Shown here in pieces: positions 16,032-23,072 of a stretch of 23,072 bases of DNA. Each line of letters starts with the position of its first letter. Position 1 is the stretch's first letter. A program made the position numbers and the translations under genes. Under the pieces are notes generated by a model. It saw nothing but the letters and a program-made list of their open reading frames with translations. It was not told where the DNA came from and made no database searches. Origin of the DNA: an uncultured Lachnospiraceae bacterium (GTDB lineage: Bacteria > Bacillota > Clostridia > Lachnospirales > Lachnospiraceae); the NCBI GenBank assembly GCA_902764045.1, contig CACWUI010000022.1:1-23072 (forward strand). Direction: 5' to 3'.

Positions 16032-16074
16032 TTTTTTTTAAAAAAAGGTTTATCATTATAAAGGATATTGATAA
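16028..16074 (+). promoter_or_regulatory. Possible perR promoter with overlapping imperfect Fur/Per-like palindrome
   Basis: TTGATT (16028-16033), a 17-bp spacer and TATCAT (16051-16056) form a modest promoter overlapping the murG stop. TTATCA (16050-16055) and TGATAA (16069-16074) are inverted repeats 13 bp apart. This could allow PerR to control its own gene, but the spacing is not that of a standard Per box. Confidence 0.3.
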
Positions 16075-16107
16075 TGGATATTGTTTTTATTTTCGGGAGT
16101 GATTATT

Positions 16108-16515
16108 ATGGCTGCGGTTAAATTTTCCAGACAGCGGGAGGCCATCAAGGAGTTTTTATATTCCAGGAAGGACCACCCTACGGCAGAAGTTGTTTATAAC
16201 AACGTGGTAAAAGAGTATCCCAAGATAAGTCTTGGAACCGTCTACAGAAATCTTTCGTTTCTTGTGGACAAGGGAGAAGCTATCACCGTTCCCTGCAACG
16301 ACGGATCTGTTCATTTTGATTGTAATCTGAAGCCCCACTACCATTTCCAGTGTACCGGGTGCGGCATGATATCCGACATCGAAATGGACGATAAGGATTA
16401 TGAAAAAAAGATACTTGACGGCGCAAGGAAGCACATGGAGCACGGTGAGATCACAGGTCACGTTACTTTTTTTTACGGGATATGTGATAAGTGCGGAAAG
16501 AAAAAAAATAAATAA
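16108..16515 (+). CDS. perR: PerR-type peroxide-sensing Fur-family repressor
   Basis: A 135-residue Fur-superfamily protein. The ATG at 16108 has GGGAG 8 nt upstream; an earlier in-frame start has none. The recognition helix is ISLGTVYRNLSFL (about 40-52). The residues that bind regulatory Fe/Mn in Bacillus PerR (H37, D85, H91, H93, D104) align with H23, D71, H77, H79 and D90 here. The structural zinc site is C82-x2-C85 and C126-x2-C129. In Bacillus PerR, iron-catalysed oxidation of two of these histidines releases DNA; the aspartate at the D104 position favours PerR over Fur. The gene lies 106 bp before rubrerythrin, whose promoter carries a Fur/Per operator, the pattern known from Clostridium acetobutylicum. 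Confidence 0.87.
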   Translation: MAAVKFSRQREAIKEFLYSRKDHPTAEVVYNNVVKEYPKISLGTVYRNLSFLVDKGEAITVPCNDGSVHFDCNLKPHYHFQCTGCGMISDIEMDDKDYEKKILDGARKHMEHGEITGHVTFFYGICDKCGKKKNK

Positions 16516-16527
16516 TATTATAGAATT

Positions 16528-16547
16528 TAATAATGATTATCATTATT
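16528..16547 (+). promoter_or_regulatory. Fur/PerR operator in front of rubrerythrin
   Basis: AATAATGATTATCATTATT (16529-16547) is a perfect 9-1-9 inverted repeat. It differs from the classical 19-bp Fur box only at the two end bases and the centre. The overlapping 15-mer TAATAATGATTATCA (16528-16542) matches the Per box TTATAATNATTATAA at all but two defined positions. Its right end overlaps the rubrerythrin -35, so bound repressor would block RNA polymerase. Confidence 0.85.
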
Positions 16548-16574
16548 GACTTTTTGTTTTGGGGGTGTTACAAT
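16546..16574 (+). promoter_or_regulatory. Rubrerythrin promoter
   Basis: -35 TTGACT (16546-16551), 17-bp spacer, -10 TACAAT (16569-16574). This is a near-consensus promoter that should be very strong when the operator is free. Start is expected near 16581, giving a leader of about 41 nt with AAAGGAGA at 16606-16613 before the ATG. Confidence 0.85.
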
Positions 16575-16621
16575 GACAAAGTAAACACTCTTATTTTTTT
16601 CTCAGAAAGGAGATAACGACT

Positions 16622-17164
16622 ATGAAATGGATTTGTGAAGTTTGCGGTTATGTACATGAGGGAAATGAGCCCCCTGAAAAGTGTCCTGTCTGTCAGGCTC
16701 CTGCTTCCAAGTTTAAGAAGCAGGATGACGGAGACATGGCATGGGCTGCCGAGCACGTTGTAGGTATCGCTAAGGATGTTGATCCCAAGATCATCGAGGG
16801 TCTCAGAGAGAACTTCAACGGCGAGTGCTCAGAGGTTGGTATGTACCTTGCCATGAGCCGCGTGGCTTACAGAGAAGGCTATCCCGAGATCGGTGAGTAC
16901 TGGAGAAGAGCCGCTTTTGAAGAGGCTGAGCACGCTGCCAAGTTTGCAGAGCTCCTCGGCGAGGTTCTTACAGACTCCACCAAGAAAAACCTTGAGATGC
17001 GTGTAGCTGCCGAGAACGGTGCCACCGCCGGAAAGACCGAACTTGCCAAGATGGCAAAGGAGCAGGGGCTTGACGCTATCCATGATACTGTTCATGAAAT
17101 GGCAAGAGACGAGGCCCGCCACGGCAAGGCTTTCAAGGGACTCCTTGACAGATACTTCGGTTAA
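16622..17164 (+). CDS. Reverse rubrerythrin (N-terminal rubredoxin, C-terminal diiron domain)
   Basis: A 180-residue peroxide-detoxifying protein in the reverse domain order. The rubredoxin iron site is C5, C8, C21 and C24 (CEVCGY and CPVC) at the N-terminus. The ferritin-like four-helix domain follows with diiron ligands in NFNGECSE (about 68-71), E101-x2-H104, E131 and E164-x2-H167. Such proteins reduce hydrogen peroxide (and oxygen) using electrons from NADH via rubredoxin reductase, protecting anaerobes. Its strong promoter with an operator and the adjacent perR make peroxide induction very likely. Its codon use is more biased than that of its neighbours (frequent AAG, GAG, GCC and CTT), as expected of a highly expressed gene. 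Confidence 0.95.
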   Translation: MKWICEVCGYVHEGNEPPEKCPVCQAPASKFKKQDDGDMAWAAEHVVGIAKDVDPKIIEGLRENFNGECSEVGMYLAMSRVAYREGYPEIGEYWRRAAFEEAEHAAKFAELLGEVLTDSTKKNLEMRVAAENGATAGKTELAKMAKEQGLDAIHDTVHEMARDEARHGKAFKGLLDRYFG

Positions 17165-17218
17165 TTTATAATTTCCTAATACTTAATACTTATATTACTT
17201 CTTACAAAATATCATAAA

Positions 17219-17267
17219 GAAAACCTGCGGCAGAGTTCCCTTTACCGGAACTGCCCGCAGGTTTTTT
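17219..17267 (+). terminator. Strong intrinsic terminator after rubrerythrin
   Basis: AAAACCTGCGG...GTTCC pairs with GGAAC...CCCGCAGGTTTT around CTTTACC; the stem is about 18-20 bp with small bulges, GC-rich at its base, followed by six T. The A run before the stem makes it usable on the opposite strand as well, where it could also end leftward transcripts from the MATE gene. Confidence 0.85.
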
Positions 17268-17331
17268 AATAAATTCTTTTACAAGGTTCACCGGTATGTC
17301 TTCAGGGTTGTACATGCGGACTGCAAAATCC

Positions 17332-17514
17332 ACCGTAAGCAGCAATAAGCAAACCTTATAAGGTGTTCGCAAAATTAAAATCGCGGAAATTGTCATACGA
17401 AAAGAAGGAATATTGCGAAGCAGTTTTATTCCTTCTTTTCGTGTTTATGACGATTTCCGTGATTTGTAAATTTTGCAGGACGCCTTATCCAGTTTGCGGT
17501 TGCTGTTTTACGGT
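17332..17514. repeat. Long imperfect inverted repeat (about 80-nt arms, 16-nt loop)
   Basis: The left arm 17332-17411 and right arm 17428-17514 are reverse complements at about 69 of the 80 left-arm positions, with a few short bulges. The innermost 14 bases (CGAAAAGAAGGAAT) pair perfectly. Weaker similarity extends outward to about 17310 and 17535. Each arm read outward from the loop begins with ATGACnATTTCCGnGATT, so short mirrored frames appear on both strands; they are most likely by-products. It lies in the 399-bp convergent gap between rubrerythrin and the MATE gene. It could be a MITE-like remnant, a hairpin element or an RNA structure. Apart from this and the terminator, the gap holds nothing I recognise. 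Confidence 0.8.
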
Positions 17515-17563
17515 GGTTAAACAGCCCGCTTTCAAGCAATGCCATCGTAAAGGATCAAAAACT

Positions 17564-18925
17564 TTATTCCGTATTCTCCTCCAACTTCTTAGATGCTTTC
17601 TTCCATATAATGAAATATAAAACCGCCGCCAGCGCCCAGGTAATGGGATATATCGCTGCCACGTTCAGGATGTTCAGGATGCCTGCAGCCCTGTAGACAA
17701 TAAGCATCCCCGCTCTGATCACGGCAAAGGATACGATAGCCACTATCATGGCGCTTTTGGTCTTACCCAGACTTCTTGAAGCATTTGAAAATATCTCAAG
17801 AAAAACATATATAAGATAAAAGGGCGTGGTAAGTCTCGTCATCTGTACACCAAGTTCTATTACCTCCTGCTGAGGCGAAAACATCCCATAGAAAAATCCG
17901 CAGAATATAAACAACACCACTTCTATCATCGCCACAAGAGGCAGGGATATTTTAAAAGTGGTTCTTACCGCAAGCTTTATCCTGTCATACTTTTGGGCTC
18001 CTAAGTTTTGTCCCACCATAAACAGCACCGCCTGTCCGAAGGATATTATCGGATAATACAGAAACAGCTCTATCTTATAATAATCCGTAAAAGCGGCAAT
18101 GGCATCAACCCCGAGGATATTGATATTTGCCTGAACGAATACATTAGACAATGTCATCATCATGTTTTGAATCCCCACGGGAAGCCCGAGAGCAAATATA
18201 GCCTGCACCATTCCTTTCATGGAAGCGGGCACGTCATAATCTTCTTTTTTCCATTCCTTTATATCCCCCATTTCTCGATGGGTATCAAAATGCTTTTTCT
18301 TATCCCTCAGATAATATACATAAGTCGCAACAGCAGAAAACGTCTGAGCAATTACACTTGCCGCCGCCACCCCTAGTATCCCGTCATGCCATGATGTGAT
18401 AAAGAGCCAGTCCAAAATCACATTTATACCCCCTCCTATAGTCTGGAAGATCATGGGACTTCGGGAATTACCTGCGGCTCTGAGCACCCCTGCGGACATA
18501 TTAAAAAGCATCATGGGAATTATACTTAGAAAATAAATACGGATATATGAAGATGCCATAGCAAGAATATCATCGGGAGTCTGCATAAGACTTAGTGCCA
18601 CAGGCGCAAAAATAAGACCCAGGACAGTGAGCGCTCCTCCTACCGATATTGAGAGAAGCACGACAAGCCTTCCGAGTCTGTCCTGAGCCTTAAAATCATG
18701 GGCACCGTATGCCTTGAAAAGTCCTATTGCAAGAGTAATAAGCATCGAACTTGCCCCAATGGCAGCCGATGCTTCTTTGCCGATATAATTTCCCGAAAAT
18801 ATAAGATCTGCCGAGTTGTACATCTGCTGAAAAAGATACGCCAGCATCAAAGGTATCACGAAACGTATTATCTTTTTCTCAAATCTGCCTTCGGTAAAAT
18901 TTATGGTATTTTGTTTTTTTAACAT
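17564..18925 (-). CDS. MATE-family multidrug/cation efflux transporter, probably missing part of helix 2
   Basis: A 453-residue membrane protein. Its N-terminus, FEKKIIRFVIPLMLAYLFQQMYNSADLIFSG, is the MATE helix 1 signature, and the repeat in the second half (FALGLPVGIQNMMMTLSNVFVQ) matches helix 7. Members export drugs, toxins or metabolites using sodium or proton gradients. After AIGASSMLITLAIGLF (to residue 70) the text goes straight to KAYGAHDFK; family members normally have about 12 more residues here (of the form tGlsvGagvvvSq), which complete helix 2. The frame is intact, so an in-frame loss of about 36 nt near 18715 is inferred. It lies 7 bp after the second ABC ATPase gene, in the same operon. 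Confidence 0.9.
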   Translation of the reverse strand: MLKKQNTINFTEGRFEKKIIRFVIPLMLAYLFQQMYNSADLIFSGNYIGKEASAAIGASSMLITLAIGLFKAYGAHDFKAQDRLGRLVVLLSISVGGALTVLGLIFAPVALSLMQTPDDILAMASSYIRIYFLSIIPMMLFNMSAGVLRAAGNSRSPMIFQTIGGGINVILDWLFITSWHDGILGVAAASVIAQTFSAVATYVYYLRDKKKHFDTHREMGDIKEWKKEDYDVPASMKGMVQAIFALGLPVGIQNMMMTLSNVFVQANINILGVDAIAAFTDYYKIELFLYYPIISFGQAVLFMVGQNLGAQKYDRIKLAVRTTFKISLPLVAMIEVVLFIFCGFFYGMFSPQQEVIELGVQMTRLTTPFYLIYVFLEIFSNASRSLGKTKSAMIVAIVSFAVIRAGMLIVYRAAGILNILNVAAIYPITWALAAVLYFIIWKKASKKLEENTE

Positions 18926-18932
18926 ACGTTTA

Positions 18933-19679
18933 TCACACTTTTAAAACCGAAGATAGTAATTCTTTTGTATATTCTTCTTTTGGATCTTCTATCAATCTCC
19001 GGGTTTCTCCCTCTTCTACACATTTTCCTTTTCTGAATACCATTATACGGTCACAAAGACTGCTGGTTATTGCGAGGTCGTGAGATACAAATATCATGGA
19101 AATGACTTTTTCCTTCAGTTTGGACAAATGACCTACGATTATAGCCTGGGCCGATACATCCAGAGCACTGGTGGCTTCATCGCAAAGGAGGATCTCCGGC
19201 TCTATGGCAAGCGCTCTGACAATAGCCATCCTCTGGCACTGACCTCCGCTTATCTGGTTCGGTCTTTTATCAAGAAGCTCTTTGTCCAGCCCCATCTGCC
19301 CCAAAAGTTCTTCAATCTTTGCCAATTTATCCTCCGCAGGCATGATCGGATAAATTTCTTTGTAGATATTAGTCATCTTCAAATGAGGATCAAAAGAACC
19401 TAACGGATCCTGAAAAACCATCTGCATTTTTTTACACATCTGCTGTGGCTTGGATCCGGTATACTCCTCCCCCTTAAAAAAAAGATTCCCTGATGTGAGC
19501 TTATCAAGGCAGGCAATGTGGCGCAAAATAGTACTCTTACCACTTCCGCTTTCCCCTACGATCCCCAGAAACTCACCTTTCTTTAATACAAGACTGATAT
19601 CATCAAGAGCTTTTAACTCTTTTCCGTGCTTTTTATATATGCGAACCGCATTTTTTACTTCAAGAATCGTCTCTTCCAT
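18933..19679 (-). CDS. Peptide/nickel-type ABC importer, second ATPase (OppF/DppF/NikE-like)
   Basis: A 248-residue ATPase. Walker A is GESGSGKST at 42-50, the Q-loop lies in MVFQDPLGSFDPHL, the signature is ISGGQCQRMAIVRAL at about 143, Walker B is ILLCDEATSALDVS, and the switch histidine is in FVSHDLA. It is shorter than classic OppF (about 310 aa) because the C-terminal extension with the cysteine-containing oligopeptide motif is absent; this is common in NikE-type proteins. It should pair with the ATPase encoded just upstream (6 bp gap). Confidence 0.92.
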   Translation of the reverse strand: MEETILEVKNAVRIYKKHGKELKALDDISLVLKKGEFLGIVGESGSGKSTILRHIACLDKLTSGNLFFKGEEYTGSKPQQMCKKMQMVFQDPLGSFDPHLKMTNIYKEIYPIMPAEDKLAKIEELLGQMGLDKELLDKRPNQISGGQCQRMAIVRALAIEPEILLCDEATSALDVSAQAIIVGHLSKLKEKVISMIFVSHDLAITSSLCDRIMVFRKGKCVEEGETRRLIEDPKEEYTKELLSSVLKV

Positions 19680-19685
19680 AAAACT

Positions 19686-20633
19686 TTAGTCTCTCTTAAA
19701 ACATGTGGCACAATGATCTTTGCAAACCTCTTTGAGAGTATAGGGATTATTGCCACAGATACAATGTCCTTCCTTGCAGATCGGACACCTCTCTGAAAAT
19801 GCACATTTTTCCATATCTGCTCCGTTCAAAGGCGGTTGCCCCTCAAGGCCCTTAGGCAGCTTAAAGTCAAACGTAGGAATCGCTCCTATAAGCGCCTTTG
19901 TATAAGGATGTGCAGGGGAATGAAGTACCTGATGAGTCTTTCCATACTCCACAAGATGACCTGCGTACATAACTCCCACCTTATCCGCCATCATAGACGG
20001 AATGCCGGGATTATGTGTAACTAAAAGAATGGTGGTATTTAACAGCTCACGAATATTCATAAGCTGCTCCATTGCCATTTTTTGTGTAGTAACATCTAAT
20101 GCAGATGTAGGCTCATCACATAAAAGAAGCTCAGGACCAAGAATCATAGTCATTGCAATCGCTATACGCTGGATCATCCCGCCACTCATCTCGTACGGAC
20201 GGCTCTTTATTATCCTTTCCGCATCAGGGAGATTGAGCTGTGCAAAAGTCTCCTTTACTTTTTCGAAATCATATTCCATGTCATGACTGTAAAGAGCCTC
20301 CTTAAACTGGGCTTCAAATGTACGCAGCGGATTGAAAGCCCCCCCCAGATGCTGGAGCACCATGCCTATGTTCTTACCTGCCATACTCCTTATCTCTTTG
20401 TCCGAATAAGAAGTTATATCTTTTCCTTCAAATATGATCTTTCCTTTTGTTATCACCGTTTCAAGCTCGGGAATGTTCATTATAGCCTTCAGAAGAGTAG
20501 ACTTTCCGCATCCGCTCTCACCCAGAAAGCATACTATCTCTCCCTTGGTAACGGTGAAATTCACCCCTGAGATCATATTTCCTTTTCCGTAGGATACACT
20601 TAAGTCTTCTACACGGAGTATCTCATCTGCCAT
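19686..20633 (-). CDS. Peptide/nickel-type ABC importer, first ATPase (OppD/DppD/NikD-like)
   Basis: A 315-residue ATPase. The ATG at 20633 is chosen because GGAGG lies 9 nt upstream; a GTG 6 nt earlier is too close to it. Walker A is GESGCGKST at 38-46, the signature EMSGGMIQRIAIAM, Walker B LLLCDEPTSALDV and the switch histidine is in LVTHNPG. The C-terminal substrate-class extension begins at HPYTKALIGAIP and has a cysteine-rich end (CAFSERCPICKEGHCICG and more), with nine cysteines in about 40 residues; in related DppD-type ATPases such cysteines bind an iron-sulfur cluster. It overlaps the end of the permease gene by 11 bp. Confidence 0.93.
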   Translation of the reverse strand: MADEILRVEDLSVSYGKGNMISGVNFTVTKGEIVCFLGESGCGKSTLLKAIMNIPELETVITKGKIIFEGKDITSYSDKEIRSMAGKNIGMVLQHLGGAFNPLRTFEAQFKEALYSHDMEYDFEKVKETFAQLNLPDAERIIKSRPYEMSGGMIQRIAIAMTMILGPELLLCDEPTSALDVTTQKMAMEQLMNIRELLNTTILLVTHNPGIPSMMADKVGVMYAGHLVEYGKTHQVLHSPAHPYTKALIGAIPTFDFKLPKGLEGQPPLNGADMEKCAFSERCPICKEGHCICGNNPYTLKEVCKDHCATCFKRD

Positions 20634-21480
20634 TGCCACGCACCTCCGTCATATCCCGTACAGCATCTCCAAAAAAGTTGAAGATCAGTATGGTAATAAG
20701 CATCGCTATGGAAGGACCTATTACCGCCCATGGAGTAAGCTGGAAATACCCCCTGGCTTCGTTTATCATGGATCCCCACTCTGCTGCAGGAGGTATTACC
20801 CCCAGTCCCAAAAAGGAAAGACCTGATATATAGATCATGGTGGTTCCTATCTGAGTACAGGCCGTAGCGATAAGCGGTCTGAAGATATTGGGCAGGATAT
20901 GACGGAACATTATCCTCATATTACTTACACCGCTTAACTTCAGGGCCGCTATAAATGTCTCGTTCTTCATACTGTAAGTCTGACCTCTGGCAAGTCGCGC
21001 ATACAGAGTCCAGCTTGTGATACCTATGGCTATCAATGCGTTTGTAAGATTACCGCCCAATACTCCTGCTACCGCTATGGCCAGCACCATCTGCGGGAAC
21101 GCAAGGAGTGCATCAGTGATACGCATGATGACAGTATCCACGATACCACCGTAATATCCGCAGAACATACCTATGATCGTCCCTGCGGCAAATGAAACAC
21201 CCACGAGGAAGATGCTTGAGAAAATGGATGTAAAAGCACCTGCCAGAACACGGGAAAACACACAGCGTCCCAGGCTGTCCGTTCCAAAGGGGAACTGCCC
21301 TCCGGGACCCTGTCTCATATTTGCCGAGCTGGTGGCATAAGGATCATTGGGTTCGATAATAGGCGCAATGATACTGATCACGATAAGCGCAGCTACAAGA
21401 GCCGAAAAGATGATAAGCCTTATCTTAACAGCTTTATAACTTAATTTTTTAGCTTTTGTCTTTCTCTTAAAACTTTTCAT
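20623..21480 (-). CDS. Peptide/nickel-type ABC importer, second permease (OppC/DppC/NikC-like)
   Basis: A 285-residue membrane protein starting at the ATG at 21480, 7 nt after the upstream permease stop; a TTG further upstream in frame is possible but would overlap that gene. The N-terminal KRKTKAKKLSYKAVKIR precedes helix 1, then PFGTDSLGRCVFSRVLAGA, the OppC_N mark, and the ATPase-contact loop with ALKLSGVSNMRIMFRHILPN. About six membrane segments. It forms the channel with the next-upstream permease. Confidence 0.92.
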   Translation of the reverse strand: MKSFKRKTKAKKLSYKAVKIRLIIFSALVAALIVISIIAPIIEPNDPYATSSANMRQGPGGQFPFGTDSLGRCVFSRVLAGAFTSIFSSIFLVGVSFAAGTIIGMFCGYYGGIVDTVIMRITDALLAFPQMVLAIAVAGVLGGNLTNALIAIGITSWTLYARLARGQTYSMKNETFIAALKLSGVSNMRIMFRHILPNIFRPLIATACTQIGTTMIYISGLSFLGLGVIPPAAEWGSMINEARGYFQLTPWAVIGPSIAMLITILIFNFFGDAVRDMTEVRGNGR

Positions 21481-21487
21481 CTTACAT

Positions 21488-22420
21488 TCACTTCTCGTAA
21501 TCAATTCTCGGATCTATAACTCTGTATAAGATATCTGTAGCAAGGTTGATAAGGACATAAATGACCGCCATAACAAGAACAAATCCCTGGATCACCGGAT
21601 AATCTCTTGCCGTGATGGCATCCATCACCAGCTTGCCTACTCCCGGCCAGCGGAATATGCTCTCTATGACCACACTTCCTCCCATTAGGGTACCTATTGC
21701 AAGACCGGTTATGGTGATGATAGCTGCGGAGGAATTGTGAAGGACATTCCCGAAGATGATCTTTTTCTCTTTTACTCCTCGTACTCTAAGTCCGGTTATA
21801 TAAGTCTTTTCCAGCTGCTCTATGACCTCACCCCTGAACTGCTTTATAAATCTTCCGCACATGGGTATGGCAAGAGACAGCGTCGGCAGTATAAGACCGA
21901 TAAAGGAATTGTTGGCGATGACCGGCAGTACGCTGTTCTGGATACAGAAGAAAAAGATAAGCAGCACCGCTATAAGAAAATTGGGCAGAGCATTTCCGAT
22001 AAAAGAAAAGATCTGTACTATTACATCCAGAACCGAATTTCTGTAAACTGCCGAAAGAATACCCAAGGGCAGGCTTATGGCCAAAGCGACTGCCAGGGCC
22101 GACAATGCAAGCGGAACGGTATATGTCATTCCTTCTGCCAGCTTGGTTATGACCGGACGATTGTCTACATAAGAGTTTCCCAGGTTCCCGGTGCACACTC
22201 CTCCAAGCCACGAAAAATAGCGGACCACGAAGGGCTGGTTTAAGCCCATCTTTTCGCGTTCCGCTTCTAACACTTCCGGGTCTATTGCTTCACCCTGGGC
22301 AGTGAGCTTTCTCTCTGCAGGGTCTCCCGGTGCTATATACATAAGGGCAAATGTCATAAAGCTTACAGCAAAAAGAACAAATACCAATTGCAATAATCTC
22401 TTCCCTATGAATTTGCCCAT
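21488..22420 (-). CDS. Peptide/nickel-type ABC importer, first permease (OppB/DppB/NikB-like)
   Basis: A 310-residue permease with six membrane segments. Family marks are IGKRLLQLVFVLFAVSFMTFALMYIAPGDPAE at the N-terminus (given here by its first and last parts at residues 4-36), YFSWLGGVCTGNLGNSYVDNRPV and the coupling loop TGLRVRGVKEKKIIFGNVLHNS, with VVIESIFRWPGVGKL after it. GAGAGG lies 13 nt before the ATG. It is 39 bp downstream of the binding-protein gene. Confidence 0.93.
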   Translation of the reverse strand: MGKFIGKRLLQLVFVLFAVSFMTFALMYIAPGDPAERKLTAQGEAIDPEVLEAEREKMGLNQPFVVRYFSWLGGVCTGNLGNSYVDNRPVITKLAEGMTYTVPLALSALAVALAISLPLGILSAVYRNSVLDVIVQIFSFIGNALPNFLIAVLLIFFFCIQNSVLPVIANNSFIGLILPTLSLAIPMCGRFIKQFRGEVIEQLEKTYITGLRVRGVKEKKIIFGNVLHNSSAAIITITGLAIGTLMGGSVVIESIFRWPGVGKLVMDAITARDYPVIQGFVLVMAVIYVLINLATDILYRVIDPRIDYEK

Positions 22421-22459
22421 ATTTTTTAAATATCCTCTCTTTGTAACCTAAATATCGAA

Positions 22460-23072
22460 TCAGAATGATGTGTTGTAATATACACCGTAGAAGTCATAAG
22501 GATTTTTTGCTGAAATACCCTTAACATCCGGTTTAGCAACCGTTGTCTTATTGAAGAGTCCTACATATCCCATATAAGCATCATCTACAGCGATCTGGAT
22601 GATCTGGTTTGCAAGATCTGCTCTCTTAGCAACATCCTCTTCTGACTTAAGCTGGTCGATAAGCTTCTGGCACTCCTCATTCTTGAATCCGCCGGCATTG
22701 TAATATCCGCCATCCGCAAGAGTGTTGTTGATGAAGTAGTAAGGATCTCCGAACTTATCTGTGATCATGCAGTAAAGTGCTACATCATAATCACCTGTGG
22801 TAACATACCCTTCAGTATCCTCTTCTGCCTTAAGAGTACAATTGATACCTACTGCTTTAAGCTGCTCCTGCATAAGCGTTGCAACCTTGTCAAGCTCTCT
22901 TGCTTCGTAATATCTTACATCAAGGTTAAGTTCCTTGCCGTCCTTCTCATAAATGCCGTTTCCGTTTAAGGTGTAACCGTCTGCCTCAAGAAGCTTCTTG
23001 GCATTTTCAGTATCAACTTTTGCAGGGTTAGATACCTTACCATAAGCAGCCGTCGAGTTGAATGGTCCGTCT
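22460..23072 (-). CDS. Peptide/nickel-type substrate-binding protein, C-terminal part (5' end off the window)
   Basis: The frame is open from the right edge to the stop at 22460, giving the last 203 residues of a family 5 solute-binding protein (full length usually 500-550). Marks include NAKKLLEADGYTLNGNGIYEKDGK in two parts, LMQEQLKAVGIN, GDYDVALYC, GDPYYFINN and the C-terminal PYDFYGVYYN. The mature protein would be a lipoprotein that hands substrate to the permease pair; the signal peptide is outside the window. The substrate cannot be fixed from this part. It is first of the visible operon genes, and codon use suggests higher expression than the downstream genes. Confidence 0.9.
   Translation of the reverse strand, partial: DGPFNSTAAYGKVSNPAKVDTENAKKLLEADGYTLNGNGIYEKDGKELNLDVRYYEARELDKVATLMQEQLKAVGINCTLKAEEDTEGYVTTGDYDVALYCMITDKFGDPYYFINNTLADGGYYNAGGFKNEECQKLIDQLKSEEDVAKRADLANQIIQIAVDDAYMGYVGLFNKTTVAKPDVKGISAKNPYDFYGVYYNTSF

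Noticed and set aside
17202..17396. Minus-strand frame of 64 codons (MTISAIL...) over the terminator and left hairpin arm
   Set aside because: It contains the rubrerythrin terminator, and its mirror in the other arm gives a similar text only because the arms are inverted repeats; no ribosome-binding site.
17363..17620. Plus-strand frame of 85 codons over the hairpin
   Set aside because: Cysteine-rich text from the hairpin arm, overlapping the end of the MATE gene on the other strand; no ribosome-binding site.
1..23072. CRISPR array, tRNA, rRNA, prophage or complete insertion sequence
   Set aside because: No evenly spaced direct repeats, cloverleaf-type sequences, rRNA stretches, integrase or transposase genes were seen on either strand.

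Overview
The window looks like chromosome from an anaerobic, low-to-medium GC Gram-positive Clostridia, most likely a Lachnospiraceae relative (Butyrivibrio/Roseburia type). The reasons are the Bacillota order ywlC - ywlE-like - rpiB - comEB - AtpI-like, a MecA-family adaptor, a PerR-type regulator beside a reverse rubrerythrin, an LtaS-type envelope enzyme and a FliB-type flagellin methylase. This placement is by family recognition only; no database search was possible. There is no tRNA, rRNA, CRISPR array, prophage or complete insertion sequence in the window.

Region 1 (1-8228, minus strand) is a tightly packed leftward run. An LtaS-type sulfatase/phosphotransferase and a membrane-anchored SH3-GH18 glycosidase lead. 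They are followed by ywlC (threonylcarbamoyl-AMP synthase), a low-molecular-weight phosphatase homologue that has lost both catalytic residues, rpiB, a 150-bp gap holding GGGGAC-type repeats, comEB, a four-helix AtpI-like membrane protein and a large membrane-anchored extracytoplasmic protein that runs off the left edge.

Region 2 (8229-8649) is a 421-bp divergent intergenic region. It has a good leftward promoter for the LtaS-type gene and two good rightward promoters. The first rightward promoter is followed about 190 bp later by an intrinsic-terminator-like hairpin, which suggests a separate RNA of about 215 nt. The second drives the MecA-like gene and takes its -35 from a GGGGACGG repeat.

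Region 3 (8650-14852) holds the MecA-like gene (plus), convergent with a leftward operon mtnN - pgi - murI - fliB-like - ywlG - trmH-family. The pgi gene is broken: an A9 tract frameshift and a small out-of-frame internal deletion split it into three reading frames.

Region 4 (14853-17563) is rightward: murG, perR and rubrerythrin. A near-perfect Fur/Per operator overlaps the -35 of rubrerythrin, so PerR encoded next door very probably represses it. Rubrerythrin ends in a strong terminator, followed by an imperfect inverted repeat with arms of about 80 nt and a 16-nt loop.

Region 5 (17564-23072, minus) is a complete peptide/nickel-type ABC importer (binding protein cut by the right edge, two permeases, two ATPases), followed 7 bp later by a MATE transporter that appears to lack about 12 residues of its second membrane helix.

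The observations most worth a second look are the double-dead phosphatase homologue, the double lesion in pgi, the long hairpin after rubrerythrin and the putative short RNA in the 8.3-8.6 kb gap.
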